A DNA stretch of 64,000 bases, taken from Mucilaginibacter sp. cycad4. GTDB lineage: Bacteria > Bacteroidota > Bacteroidia > Sphingobacteriales > Sphingobacteriaceae. Positions 24,440-33,151 of this stretch are shown here, piece after piece; the stretch's first letter is position 1; each line of letters opens with the position of its first letter. Both the position numbers and the translations under genes were made by a program. The stretch lies in NCBI RefSeq assembly GCF_034263275.1, contig NZ_CP139559.1:6200001-6264000 (forward strand). Reading direction: 5' to 3'. The notes under the pieces are model-generated. The model did no database searches. It was not told the origin of the DNA and was given only the letters and a program-made list of their open reading frames with translations.

Positions 24440-24644
24440 ACTGACAGTATTTTGTCAGTGTTCAATTTTTGAAAAACGGGTGTTCAATGCTTTGACCTCC
24501 TAAATATATAAGACACTGATTATCAATGCAAAATTGTTCAATTCGATTAAAGTCGTATTTTGATCATTTTGTAAAATGTTGATTATCAATAGTGTTTATT
24601 TTTCAAAAAACGCCAGTGTGTTTACACTTTTAAAATTGAACACC
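24440..24644. promoter_or_regulatory. Operator-like motifs upstream of the flavoprotein gene
   Basis: A perfect 7-bp inverted repeat ACTGACA-GTATTT-TGTCAGT lies at 24440-24459. GGTGTTCAAT at 24479-24488 is repeated in opposite orientation, ATTGAACACC, at 24635-24644, and a shorter AGTGTTCAAT overlaps the first palindrome (24457-24466). ATTATCAAT also occurs twice (about 24515 and 24581). The region is AT-rich. A TetR-like or similar repressor could bind here (inference). No gene is seen in 24354-24679. Confidence 0.5.
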
Positions 24645-24679
24645 TGATACAGCCTGGTTATTGAATGTTTTCCTAACTT

Positions 24680-25318
24680 CTAATCTCCAACCACCAACCG
24701 CTCGGCCTCCACCTGTCTTTTCCACTCAAAGTATCCCCATATAGCCACAATGAACAGGAAAATAGTAAGCATCCCAAACATGGGCAGCTTTTTGTAAAAC
24801 AGCAGCGGTACGGCAAAAAAGTTAGAGATATTCAAAAAGATCCAGTTCTCCATTTTGCGGCGGGCCAGCAGCCACATGCCCGCCCATGCCGTTGAAGATA
24901 CCAAAGCATCCCATCCGGGCACGTTTGATGGTGTAAAATATTTAGCAGGCAGGTTTTTGATCGTGTAGTAAAAAACCACCCAGCCTGCAATGCTTATGGC
25001 TAAACTTATTACCCATTCGTTTTTGGTAGAGTAGGTTATTTTTACCGGCGGCTCGTTGCGTTTTTTCACCCAATAGATCCAGCCGTAAACGCTCATAACT
25101 ATATAATATCCGTTCAATACCGATTCGGCATACAGGTGCACATCCATTAGCAGGTATATGGATATGGCCGTACCCAGGATACCTGCCGGGTACAGCCATA
25201 TGTTATTTACACGGGCCAGTAATACTTCAGTAACGCCCAGCGCAACGGCAAGCCATTGCAGCCAGGTAGTTTCCTTTATTTGTTCAATGAACAACTGTAT
25301 TAAGTGTTGTATATCCAA
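24680..25318 (-). CDS. pnuT: PnuC-family transporter, predicted thiamine-specific (PnuT)
   Basis: The 212-residue protein has seven to eight membrane helices and PnuC-family segments: WLQWLAVALGVTEVLLAR, NIWLYPAGILGTAISIYL, and GWDALVSSTAWAGMWLLARR. PnuC members take up nicotinamide riboside, but a branch linked to TPP riboswitches (PnuT) is predicted to carry thiamine. Here the gene lies 47 nt after a TonB-dependent receptor under a TPP riboswitch, so thiamine is the likely cargo. No NadR-type kinase is nearby. The inner-membrane location is clear; the substrate is inferred from context. Confidence 0.85.
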   Translation of the reverse strand: MDIQHLIQLFIEQIKETTWLQWLAVALGVTEVLLARVNNIWLYPAGILGTAISIYLLMDVHLYAESVLNGYYIVMSVYGWIYWVKKRNEPPVKITYSTKNEWVISLAISIAGWVVFYYTIKNLPAKYFTPSNVPGWDALVSSTAWAGMWLLARRKMENWIFLNISNFFAVPLLFYKKLPMFGMLTIFLFIVAIWGYFEWKRQVEAERLVVGD

Positions 25319-25365
25319 TTTTTAAATTCGTGAAATTCGATCCAATTCGTAAAATTAGTGTTCAT

Positions 25366-27834
25366 TTAAAATCCCAAGCTCAACGATGCCATAAAGTTTC
25401 GCGGTGCTTGTGGGAAAAAGTAGTTATAATTTACCAGGTGCCCGCCCTCGATATCCGGATAGGTAGCACCGTTGTTCTCGTACTTCTCGCTGAAGATATT
25501 ATTAACCTGCAGGCCTACCCCAATGTTTTTAACCGAACGGATGCTGAAGGTATACCTTAGTCTTACATCATTCACAAAAAAGCTGTTCAATTGGCGGTTG
25601 GCGGCATAAGGATTAGCGGCATTATCGGGTGCTATGCCAAAACCTTCGGGGTTGCGGTTCATGGTATTATCCAGGTATTGCTTACCTACATACTTGCTGA
25701 TGAAAGCAATTTCTCCGCCTTTAACAGGGCTGTAACTAACCACGCTTGAACCTGTAAGTGACGGCGAATAGGCGATATCAGTTTTGGCAAATGTTTCCTC
25801 AACCAGCGTACCGTTGTCGTAGTTGGAGAAGAACTGCTGATAGTTTTTGATCTTATTGGTGCTAAGGGTTGCCGTAACGCTCCAGTTTAGTTGATTGGTA
25901 ATTTTTACTTTTCCGCTAAGCTCCAAACCTGCGCGGTAGCTGTCCTTTACGTTGGTGCGCACCGGGCTGCCTACATCATTCAGCGAACCGGTTAATACCA
26001 ATTGATTTTTATACAACATATAGAAACCATTCAGCTCTCCGCTGAAAACAGATGAACTGAAACGATAACCGGCCTCAAAATCTTTCAGGTTTTCGGATTT
26101 AGGACGGTTTTGCGGAGGCGAGTCGACATAGTCATCGCGGTTAGGCTCATGGTTACCTACCGCGAAAGAGGCATATACATTGCTGTGTTCATTAAACTGG
26201 TAAGTAACGCCGGCTTTAGGGTTAAAGAAATTTAACTGCGCTGTTTGCTGCGCATTATTCAGGTTTTTATCGATGCCGTAGAACGAATAGTTTATATGGC
26301 GGTATTGCATATCGGCGTACAATAAAAACTGATCTACGTGCCACTCGGCACGGCCAAAAATGTTGAAATCTTTCTTTTTGGCGTTATCGCGGTAATACTC
26401 ATAATTGGGGCCAACACCAATGCTTTCTTCGCTGGAAATGATATTGCCATAATGTGCGCCTTTATATTCATTGTAAGCGCCGCCGAGGTTCAGGTTCAAT
26501 TTTGTAGTGGGCTGATATTTTAATGCATAGGTTACCCCGTAAAAATCATTATTAAGCCACAGGCGGCGAACAAGATTAGTGGTTGAAATAGTATCGGTAC
26601 CATAAATAACAGGTGATAAACCATAATTACTTACCGCATCCCCTTTCCTGTACTCTTCGTAATAACCTTCGCCATGAGTATAATGCAGGGCCCCGCTGAA
26701 CGACAGTTTATCCGAAAACTTTTTATCATACAATAATTGATAATGGTTTTGCAGGTAATCGTCAACCTGGTCTTTGTAGAATGCCCCATTGCCCATATCA
26801 CCAAGTTCGTTATACGTACGGTTATCCGGACGGGTATCATCGCCTATTACATAATCTGCCACACCGTTCCAGGCCTGGTAAGTACGCTCATGGCCCGAAA
26901 ATACATTAAGCCGTAAGGTGCTGTTATCACCATAATAGGCACCACTTACAAAAAATGATTTCAGACGGGACGATGCACGGGCGATATACCCATCAGACCG
27001 GATCCGCGACAACCGGCCATCGATACTGAACCTGCCGCCAAGCAGACCAGTCCCTACGCTTACGGTATTTTTTAATGAACCATATGAACCTGCCGAATTA
27101 TCAAGCTGGGCATAAGCGGTATCCCTGCGGGTAGCGGTTTGTACGTTGATACTACCGCCAAAGGCGCCTGCACCATTGGTTGAGGTACCTACACCACGCT
27201 GGATTTGCAGGGTATTGATAGATGATGCAAAATCGGGCAGATCGACAAAGTAGGATCCCTGGCTTTCAGCGTCATTTAGGGGGATGCCGTTAACGGTTAC
27301 GTTAATGCGCGATGCATCCGACCCACGAATGCGGATACCGGTATAGCCAATACCTGTGCCGGCATCAGAGTTGATCACTACCGATGGTGTTTGGTTAAGC
27401 AGGTAAGGCAAATCCTGGCCGAAATTGTTTTTTTCGAGATCCTTTTTGCTGAGGTTGGTAAACGCCGTAGGCGAGTTTTTGCCAGCACGGGTGGCAGTTA
27501 CCGTAACTTCATCGGCGGTTAAAGTACCTGGGCCTAATGTAAAATCAAGGATTTTATCAACGCTGATAGCTGTAGTTACCGTTACCTGCTTATAACCTAC
27601 ATAGCTGATTTTTAGCGTGTAATTGCCTTTTTTAAGGTTGTTAAAGCTATACTTGCCGGCAGCATCGGTAACTGTACTTTGTTGCAGGTTTAAAATAGAA
27701 ATAGTTGCGCCAGGCAATGCTTCGCCGGATTGATTGCTCACTTTTCCTGAAATGGAAAGCTGGGCCGATGCCATGACAGGCAGCAGCAGGGCCATAATAG
27801 CCACGAATAAATTTTTCAAAATGTTGTAAAACAA
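25366..27834 (-). CDS. TonB-dependent receptor, predicted outer-membrane thiamine transporter
   Basis: The 822-residue receptor has a signal peptide (about 1-24), a carboxypeptidase-regulatory-like N-terminal domain (ISGKVSNQSGEALPGATI), a plug domain (DLPYLLNQTPSVVINSD, IRIRGSDASRINVTVNGIP) and a 22-strand type barrel ending in the aromatic-terminated strand FMASLSLGF. It is the first gene of the riboswitch-controlled operon with pnuT. TPP-riboswitch-linked receptors of this kind (the OMR1 group of comparative studies) are predicted to bring thiamine or its precursors across the outer membrane. The start is 62 nt after the aptamer. Confidence 0.92.
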   Translation of the reverse strand: MFYNILKNLFVAIMALLLPVMASAQLSISGKVSNQSGEALPGATISILNLQQSTVTDAAGKYSFNNLKKGNYTLKISYVGYKQVTVTTAISVDKILDFTLGPGTLTADEVTVTATRAGKNSPTAFTNLSKKDLEKNNFGQDLPYLLNQTPSVVINSDAGTGIGYTGIRIRGSDASRINVTVNGIPLNDAESQGSYFVDLPDFASSINTLQIQRGVGTSTNGAGAFGGSINVQTATRRDTAYAQLDNSAGSYGSLKNTVSVGTGLLGGRFSIDGRLSRIRSDGYIARASSRLKSFFVSGAYYGDNSTLRLNVFSGHERTYQAWNGVADYVIGDDTRPDNRTYNELGDMGNGAFYKDQVDDYLQNHYQLLYDKKFSDKLSFSGALHYTHGEGYYEEYRKGDAVSNYGLSPVIYGTDTISTTNLVRRLWLNNDFYGVTYALKYQPTTKLNLNLGGAYNEYKGAHYGNIISSEESIGVGPNYEYYRDNAKKKDFNIFGRAEWHVDQFLLYADMQYRHINYSFYGIDKNLNNAQQTAQLNFFNPKAGVTYQFNEHSNVYASFAVGNHEPNRDDYVDSPPQNRPKSENLKDFEAGYRFSSSVFSGELNGFYMLYKNQLVLTGSLNDVGSPVRTNVKDSYRAGLELSGKVKITNQLNWSVTATLSTNKIKNYQQFFSNYDNGTLVEETFAKTDIAYSPSLTGSSVVSYSPVKGGEIAFISKYVGKQYLDNTMNRNPEGFGIAPDNAANPYAANRQLNSFFVNDVRLRYTFSIRSVKNIGVGLQVNNIFSEKYENNGATYPDIEGGHLVNYNYFFPQAPRNFMASLSLGF

Positions 27835-27895
27835 AAATTGAGTTAATCCATCTGCACGTCAGGGTAAAGCGGCAGTACACTTAACTTATTTACCT

Positions 27896-28089
27896 TTCCC
27901 TACGCCGGCATTATCCGGATCAGGTGTGGGGGAAAGTCTTTAGTCGAAAGTGTTAAGTCAGAAGTCGTGATTGACTTTGAACTTAAAACTTAGTACTTCT
28001 AACTTACCTCCTGGGTATGATCTCAGCCTGTCTTTCAGTTTGGTAAAACAACACGTGGTTTGTTTTGCAACCAAAGCAAGGCACCCCTT
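27896..28089 (-). promoter_or_regulatory. TPP (THI-box) riboswitch with an insertion in the aptamer
   Basis: On the minus strand the conserved blocks appear in order: GGGGTGCC (ending 28080), an extended P3 arm of about 55 nt, GGCTGAGATCATACCC (28028-28013), then CACCTGATCCGGATAATGCC and GGCGTAGGGAA (27926-27896). GGGGT pairs with TACCC (P2), and the CCGG/CCGG pair replaces the common CTGG/CCAG by compensation. The junction that is normally about 5 nt is 86 nt here. It precedes the receptor start by 61 nt, so it probably represses translation or elongation when thiamine pyrophosphate is bound. Confidence 0.88.
27927..28012 (-). repeat. 86-nt heptamer-repeat insertion in riboswitch junction J2/4
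   Basis: The insert is made of units like AAGTTAG, AAGTACT, AAGTTTT, AAGTTCA, AAGTC on one side and GACTTCT, GACTTAA, GACTAAA, GACTTTC on the other, so the two halves can pair into a hairpin. It belongs to the same repeat type as 12989-13071 and 34148-34236. If it folds back on itself, the aptamer core could still form. Confidence 0.7.
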
Positions 28090-28105
28090 GAGAATTATAT
28101 TGAAG

Positions 28106-28113
28106 CAAAGATA
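28106..28113 (-). promoter_or_regulatory. -7 box for the thiamine operon
   Basis: TATCTTTG on the minus strand is an exact match to TAnnTTTG and ends 17 nt before the first P2 base of the riboswitch, so transcription would start just before the aptamer. No clear -33 TTTG is present. Confidence 0.5.
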
Positions 28114-28432
28114 TGTTTTGATTTCGGATTTAGTACGTGGGATTTCGAAATTGTGAAGATTATCGTTTCTTTTTAATAAAGTCACTATTAAAATGAGCAA
28201 AAACTTATTAAGCTCGTAAAGGTGCAAACACACTGTGCTTGTTGTATTTTTATTTGTGTATAAACGCCTTGGCAAGAATTTGCTATGTTGAAATGTTGCA
28301 AATCTGCCAATGGCAAAAACTGTTTTTACAGGCTTTATTGGCTTTTAAATTAACATGTTACTAAATTCGAAATCGAAAATCTGAAATCCGAAATCAAAAA
28401 CCTACTTTTGCAGACTTTTATAAAACATTGCT
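28114..28432. other. Divergent intergenic region before aspS
   Basis: No gene is supported in these 319 nt. Near the aspS start lies a short repeat of the type GAAATC / GAAAATC (about 28369-28400), related to the GATTTCGG tract after pdhC, then TACTTTTG at 28403-28410, an exact -7 box 22 nt before the aspS ATG. The rest is AT-rich and featureless. Confidence 0.5.
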
Positions 28433-30178
28433 ATGCTTAGAACTCATACCTGCGGCGAATTAAATATCAGCCATTTAGGCCAAACCGTTACTTTATGCGG
28501 TTGGGTACAAAAATCGCGCGATTTGGGCGGTACCACTTTTATCGACGTGCGCGACCGTTATGGTTTAACCCAATTGATATTTAACACAGATAGCGACGCC
28601 TCCCTGCGCGAAAAAAGCCGCGGGCTTGGTCGTGAGTTTGTGATCAAAGTTACCGGTGATGTAATTGAGCGCACAAGCAAAAACACCAGGATCCCTACCG
28701 GCGAAATTGAAATTGTTGTTGCTGATATCGAGGTGCTTAATGCGGCAAAGTTACCGCCGTTTCTGATTGAGGATGAAACAGATGGCGGCGAGGAACTTCG
28801 CGCCAAATACCGTTACCTCGATCTTCGTCGTAACCCAATCCGCAATAACCTGGTGCTTCGCCACAAAATGGCGCAGGAAGTGCGTAAATATTTAGATAAA
28901 CTTGACTTTATCGAGGTAGAAACCCCGGTACTGATCAAATCGACCCCTGAAGGCGCACGCGACTTTGTGGTGCCAAGCCGCATGAATGCCGGCGAGTTTT
29001 ACGCCCTGCCGCAATCGCCCCAAACCTTTAAGCAATTGCTGATGGTGAGCGGCTTTGACCGTTATTTCCAGATCGTGAAATGTTTCAGGGACGAGGACTT
29101 ACGTGCCGATCGCCAGCCTGAATTTACCCAGATTGACTGTGAGCTTTCGTTTGTAAGCCAGGAAGATATCCTGAATATTTTTGAAGGCCTCACCCGCCAT
29201 CTGTTTAAAACGGTAAAAGGCATTGATTTAGTTGAACTGCCGCGCATGCTGTATTCAGATGCGATGCGTTTATACGGATCTGACAAACCCGACCTGCGTT
29301 TTGGGATGGAGTTTGTTGAATTGAATGATATTGTTAAAGGCAAAGGATTTAGCATTTTTGACAATGCCGAACTGGTTGTTGGTATCAATGCCAAAGGCTG
29401 CGCAAGCTATACCCGTAAACAGGTTGATGAACTGACCGAATGGTTAAAACGCCCGCAAATTGGCGTAACCGGCATGATCTATTGCCGCTACAACGAGGAC
29501 GGCACCCTGAAATCATCTGTTGATAAATTTTACAGCGAAGACGAATTAACCAACTGGGCCGCTGCTTTCAATGCCGAAAAAGGCGATTTGATGCTGATCC
29601 TGGCCGGTGGTGCTGATAAAGTACGCAAACAACTGAACGAGCTGCGTTTAGAAATGGGCAACCGCTTAGGCCTGCGCGATAAAAATACTTTTGCTCCGCT
29701 TTGGGTGGTTGATTTCCCGCTGCTGGAGTGGGACGAAGAGAGTGGACGCTACCATGCTATGCACCATCCGTTCACTTCGCCAAAACCCGAGGATATTGCC
29801 ATGTTGGACACCGAACCGGGTGCCGTACGCGCTAATGCATATGACCTGGTGATCAACGGTACCGAAATTGGCGGCGGCTCTATCAGGATCCATGACCGTG
29901 GCCTGCAATCGCTGATGTTCAAGCACCTTGGTTTCTCGCCGGAGGAAGCCCAAAAACAGTTTGGCTTTTTGATGGATGCTTTTGAATATGGAGCACCTCC
30001 GCATGGTGGTATCGCATTTGGTTTCGACCGTTTGGCATCGATCTTTGCCGGCTTGGATTCTATCCGCGATGTGATCGCCTTCCCTAAAAACAACTCGGGC
30101 CGCGATGTGATGATCGATTCGCCATCAACCATTGCCGAAGCACAAATGACCGAACTAAAAATAAAAACAACGGTTTAA
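28433..30178 (+). CDS. aspS: Aspartyl-tRNA synthetase
   Basis: The 581-residue class II synthetase has an N-terminal OB-fold anticodon-binding domain (VTLCGWVQKSRDLGG), the hinge, then the catalytic core with motif 2 (FRDEDLRADRQPEF) and motif 3 (GIAFGFDRLASIFAG), interrupted by the bacterial GAD insertion domain (about 285-420). It charges tRNA-Asp in the cytoplasm. Length and order are those of the bacterial-type enzyme. Whether it also charges tRNA-Asn depends on whether the genome has AsnRS, not visible here. A terminator follows 20 nt after the stop. Confidence 0.97.
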   Translation: MLRTHTCGELNISHLGQTVTLCGWVQKSRDLGGTTFIDVRDRYGLTQLIFNTDSDASLREKSRGLGREFVIKVTGDVIERTSKNTRIPTGEIEIVVADIEVLNAAKLPPFLIEDETDGGEELRAKYRYLDLRRNPIRNNLVLRHKMAQEVRKYLDKLDFIEVETPVLIKSTPEGARDFVVPSRMNAGEFYALPQSPQTFKQLLMVSGFDRYFQIVKCFRDEDLRADRQPEFTQIDCELSFVSQEDILNIFEGLTRHLFKTVKGIDLVELPRMLYSDAMRLYGSDKPDLRFGMEFVELNDIVKGKGFSIFDNAELVVGINAKGCASYTRKQVDELTEWLKRPQIGVTGMIYCRYNEDGTLKSSVDKFYSEDELTNWAAAFNAEKGDLMLILAGGADKVRKQLNELRLEMGNRLGLRDKNTFAPLWVVDFPLLEWDEESGRYHAMHHPFTSPKPEDIAMLDTEPGAVRANAYDLVINGTEIGGGSIRIHDRGLQSLMFKHLGFSPEEAQKQFGFLMDAFEYGAPPHGGIAFGFDRLASIFAGLDSIRDVIAFPKNNSGRDVMIDSPSTIAEAQMTELKIKTTV

Positions 30179-30198
30179 CTAACCCAAAACATAAAACT

Positions 30199-30229
30199 AA
30201 GCCTCCTTTATTACAAAGGGGGCTTTTAT
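30199..30229 (+). terminator. aspS terminator
   Basis: AAGCCTCCTTT, loop ATTAC, AAAGGGGGCTT followed by TTATTT. An 11-bp stem with one wobble directly after aspS. Confidence 0.75.
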
Positions 30230-30242
30230 TTGGATCCCTATC

Positions 30243-30707
30243 ATGAAAAAATATCTTTTGTTGCTAAGCGCGGTTATTATTACACTGATGATATCATGTG
30301 ATAATACAGCGAAGTTAAACCGGGCTAAACAAGCTAAAACAGATGATTCACTGATCCGGGTTTACCTGAAGGCCAACCCGCAGATCAAAGTGCAGAAACA
30401 TCCTTCCGGTATTTATTACCAGGTTTTATCTGAAGGTAAGGGGAGAAATCCTAACGAAAATTCGTTGGTCACTGTAAATTATACCGCAGCGTTGTTAAAT
30501 GATATGGTAGTTGATAAAGCGAGCGGTTTTTCAAGCTCGTTAGACCGTTTGATTAAAGGCTGGCAAATAGGCATCCCATTGGTAAAAGAAGGCGGCACCA
30601 TATTGCTCATTGTACCATCGGGCCTTGCCTATGGTGCAAATGGCGTAGGCCGGATCCCCGAAAATTCGGTAATGGTATTCACCGTCGATTTAACAGAATT
30701 TAACTAA
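30243..30707 (+). CDS. FKBP-type peptidyl-prolyl isomerase lipoprotein (second paralogue)
   Basis: The 154-residue protein has a lipoprotein signal peptide (MKKYLLLLSAVIITLMISCDN, Cys 19) and a C-terminal FKBP domain (VTVNYTAALLNDMVV, LIKGWQIGIPLVKEGG, IPENSVMVFTVDL). Its layout equals the 14.0-kb gene, including the linker pattern KQAKTDDSLIRVYLKAN, so the two are paralogues. The usual D-S-[ST] pattern after the second strand is altered (DKASGFSSS), so isomerase activity is less certain. Expected in the periplasm, lipid-anchored. Confidence 0.88.
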   Translation: MKKYLLLLSAVIITLMISCDNTAKLNRAKQAKTDDSLIRVYLKANPQIKVQKHPSGIYYQVLSEGKGRNPNENSLVTVNYTAALLNDMVVDKASGFSSSLDRLIKGWQIGIPLVKEGGTILLIVPSGLAYGANGVGRIPENSVMVFTVDLTEFN

Positions 30708-30873
30708 TCTTCCCAAAATAAGTTTAATTGTTGCGGCTACTACGAGCTTATCAAAGCAGAAACACCCCCCTCCGCTCCCAAGGGGGAAATCGCACAAGCT
30801 CGCGCTTTTTTCCTTAAATTATCGCGATGTCGGGGTGAGTAGATACAGCGTTCAATTCCTGCTCGTTTCCTAT

Positions 30874-32016
30874 TTATAAATTCTCGCTTTGAATAACCGG
30901 ATTAAGACTGATCACTCCGGTATCAGATATCAGCAATCCTGCATCGGGGAAATCGGTTTCGGTAAGTTGCCTGATCCGAATGGCAGCCCGGTTAAGCGTA
31001 TCAAGCTCCAAACCTTTATCATGCGCCTGCCTCAACGATATGATACGTCCATTCAAAAACTCCCCCTTTTTGTTCAGCTTTACTTTTAATAATGGCGCCA
31101 GGCCGCAAACACCTGCCACACTTACTGATTTATAAGTGCAAAAGTTACCGAGACTGTAAGCGATCAGCCGGTTTTTATAAACCTCCATAGCCCGGCTCAC
31201 GTGCGGGCCGTTGCCCAATATAATATCCGCACCGGCATCAACAGCATTATGGGCAAAGGCATTTACATCGCCCCGTTTTTCGCTGATGAAGGATTCCATT
31301 GCAAAAGGAATATGTTCGTAAGCTACGCCTTCGCCACCGCCATGAAACGATACAATGAGAATATCACACTGCTGTTTCAAGTCGCTAATAATGCGGGAGG
31401 CGTTCTTAAGATCAAGAATTGGTAAAGTATTGGCATTGGGGGCAAAAGCGCAAAAGCCATATTTAACGCCATTCCGTTCAAATACTGCGGAGGGGTGGCT
31501 CAGTAAGCCGCCATAATTAATCCCTATGCTATCAAGCACATGAGTGGTACTCATCCGGCCCGTATCACCAAAATCGCCTATATGGTTATTGGCCAGGCTT
31601 AGTAAGTTAAATCCTGCATCTTTAAACACACTGGCATAGGTCGTGGGCATCCTGAATAAATAAGCTTTACTTCGTCGATGTAGCTTATAATGAGCCGGAT
31701 TCCCTCCGTCAAGCAAGCTGCCTTCAAGGTTGCCAAAGGTTACGTCGGCGCTCCTTAGTTCACCGGCAATAACATTAAAACTATTTTTAGCGCTATCGGG
31801 TGGGAGGGTATAATTATTGGGGTACGATGTTCCGAGCATCATATCACCAACGGCGGCAATGGATATGGATGAATCAGACTTAACAACGGCGGTGGTTGTT
31901 GTAGTGGCAGTATCCGGTTTAGGTGCAGGGGCCAGGATTTGTTTTTTATTTGGCGGATGGTTACACGCCTGTAAAAACAGCGCCAGGCAGGCTGCTGTAA
32001 GCAATAAAAATTTCAT
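30874..32016 (-). CDS. CapA family lipoprotein (metallophosphatase-like)
   Basis: The 380-residue protein has a lipoprotein signal (ALFLQACNHPP, Cys 18) and a Thr-rich linker, then the CapA/PgsA domain with SIAAVGDMMLGTSYP, FGNLEGSLLDGG, SLANNHIGDFGD, SFHGGGEG and GNGPHVSRAME. These are the metallophosphatase-like metal-site motifs. CapA in Bacillus supports poly-gamma-glutamate capsule export; here there is no capsule cluster, so the role is unknown. The ATG at 32016 follows the hairpin and T-run of the upstream peptidase gene almost directly. Confidence 0.9.
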   Translation of the reverse strand: MKFLLLTAACLALFLQACNHPPNKKQILAPAPKPDTATTTTTAVVKSDSSISIAAVGDMMLGTSYPNNYTLPPDSAKNSFNVIAGELRSADVTFGNLEGSLLDGGNPAHYKLHRRSKAYLFRMPTTYASVFKDAGFNLLSLANNHIGDFGDTGRMSTTHVLDSIGINYGGLLSHPSAVFERNGVKYGFCAFAPNANTLPILDLKNASRIISDLKQQCDILIVSFHGGGEGVAYEHIPFAMESFISEKRGDVNAFAHNAVDAGADIILGNGPHVSRAMEVYKNRLIAYSLGNFCTYKSVSVAGVCGLAPLLKVKLNKKGEFLNGRIISLRQAHDKGLELDTLNRAAIRIRQLTETDFPDAGLLISDTGVISLNPVIQSENL

Positions 32017-32017
32017 T

Positions 32018-32049
32018 ATAAAAAAAATCCCCTCATCGGGATGAAGGGA
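32018..32049 (-). terminator. Terminator of the C40 peptidase gene abutting the capA start
   Basis: On the minus strand TCCCTTCATC and GATGAGGGGA form a 10-bp stem (one wobble; 32049-32028) followed by eight T, a canonical Rho-independent signal. It ends only a few nt before the capA ATG, so capA expression would need read-through or a promoter inside the terminator. Confidence 0.7.
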
Positions 32050-32078
32050 CCAAATTAGTTTATTTATTTCAAAATCGT

Positions 32079-32684
32079 TTAGTTCTTGCTTTCGTCTACG
32101 TCGTCGCCCATATCGTTGCTACCCGTGGATGCCGAACCTTTAAACTCATCCTTAAATGAAGCTAACAACCTGCCGCCTTTGTAAAAGAAACGGCTGTAGT
32201 AAGCATCGTCAAGGCTGCTGATAGCAACACCTCTTGATGAAGCATGAGCAAATTTATTATTACCTAAATAAATACCTACGTGCGAGATGCTGCGGCTATG
32301 GATCTTAAAGAAAACCAGGTCGCCTTCTTTTAACTCATCTTTACCAACAGGGTTAACCATGCTGAAAATATCGCGTGAGTTACGTTTAATATCAAGGTTA
32401 AAAACTTCGCTGTACAATTCTTTGGTGAAGGCTGAGCAGTCAATGCCTCTTCTCGAGCTTCCGCCAAAGTGGTAAGGGGTACCAATCCAATCGTAAACAA
32501 AGTGAAAGAGTTTCATGTTTGAGGTAGCAGATAAAGCAACTCCCATAATTTGGGAAAAGTATGCTTTACCTAAACTTTCCTGGTCGTCTTTGTTGTCATC
32601 ACTGGTGCTTTGGGCACTTTTGGTTTGAGCTTGTGAAGCTACGACGCTGAAAAGTAAGGCAATAGCCAGGGCAAATTTCTTCAT
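32079..32684 (-). CDS. NlpC/P60 (C40) cell-wall peptidase
   Basis: The 201-residue protein has a signal peptide (1-20, cleaved after ASQA) and a C-terminal NlpC/P60 domain with the catalytic triad C83 (RRGIDCSAF), H135 (SISHVGIYLG) and H147 (KFAHASS). It should cut peptide stems of peptidoglycan in the periplasm, probably the gamma-D-Glu to diamino-acid bond. No SH3-type binding domain is present. It shares direction with capA but is separated by a terminator. The 467-nt region upstream is non-coding. Confidence 0.92.
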   Translation of the reverse strand: MKKFALAIALLFSVVASQAQTKSAQSTSDDNKDDQESLGKAYFSQIMGVALSATSNMKLFHFVYDWIGTPYHFGGSSRRGIDCSAFTKELYSEVFNLDIKRNSRDIFSMVNPVGKDELKEGDLVFFKIHSRSISHVGIYLGNNKFAHASSRGVAISSLDDAYYSRFFYKGGRLLASFKDEFKGSASTGSNDMGDDVDESKN

Positions 32685-33151
32685 TTAATCAGTTTGTTTG
32701 TTGAGTTAGGACAACAAATTGTTTATTAAATCAGACACTATGTCTATCGTGCTCTACAAAACTATTTATATTTTTTAAAATTGCAAATAAATGCAGCTTA
32801 TTTTTCAAAAAATATAAAAAAGAGCTTTTTATTACACATCCTTTTAATAAACAGGCTTTTGTACGCGTATTAATGTAATTTGGTTGTAATTATTTGAAGG
32901 CTTTTTTTAGTCTTTTGCGAAAAACAACGCCTTTAAAACTTCGTAAAACGATAATTTATTGCCTCCTGATGTGTTTTTTTAAGTTTTATTTCAACCCAAT
33001 AGGCAATGCCAAACTTATAAACAGCTGGTTTGTTGTGTTCAAACACACTTTAAAGCCGCCAAATAAAATTTTGCAACAATTTGCTTGAGGTTTCGATATT
33101 TTGCAGGATATAATTAGATTTGCGCTTTACTCCAAAAAGGTTGTTTAATAC
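32685..33151. other. AT-rich intergenic region with the pdhA promoter
   Basis: No gene is supported; the one short frame here (32894-33088) has no family match and non-coding-like composition. TAGATTTG at 33115-33122, with TTTC at 33091-33094 20 nt before it, is a good candidate promoter for pdhA, giving a leader of about 25 nt. The rest is AT-rich without repeats that I can see. Confidence 0.5.

Noticed and set aside
32894..33088. 64-codon plus-strand frame before pdhA
   Set aside because: AT-rich, Lys/Phe-rich composition of non-coding DNA, no family, and it crowds the likely pdhA promoter.
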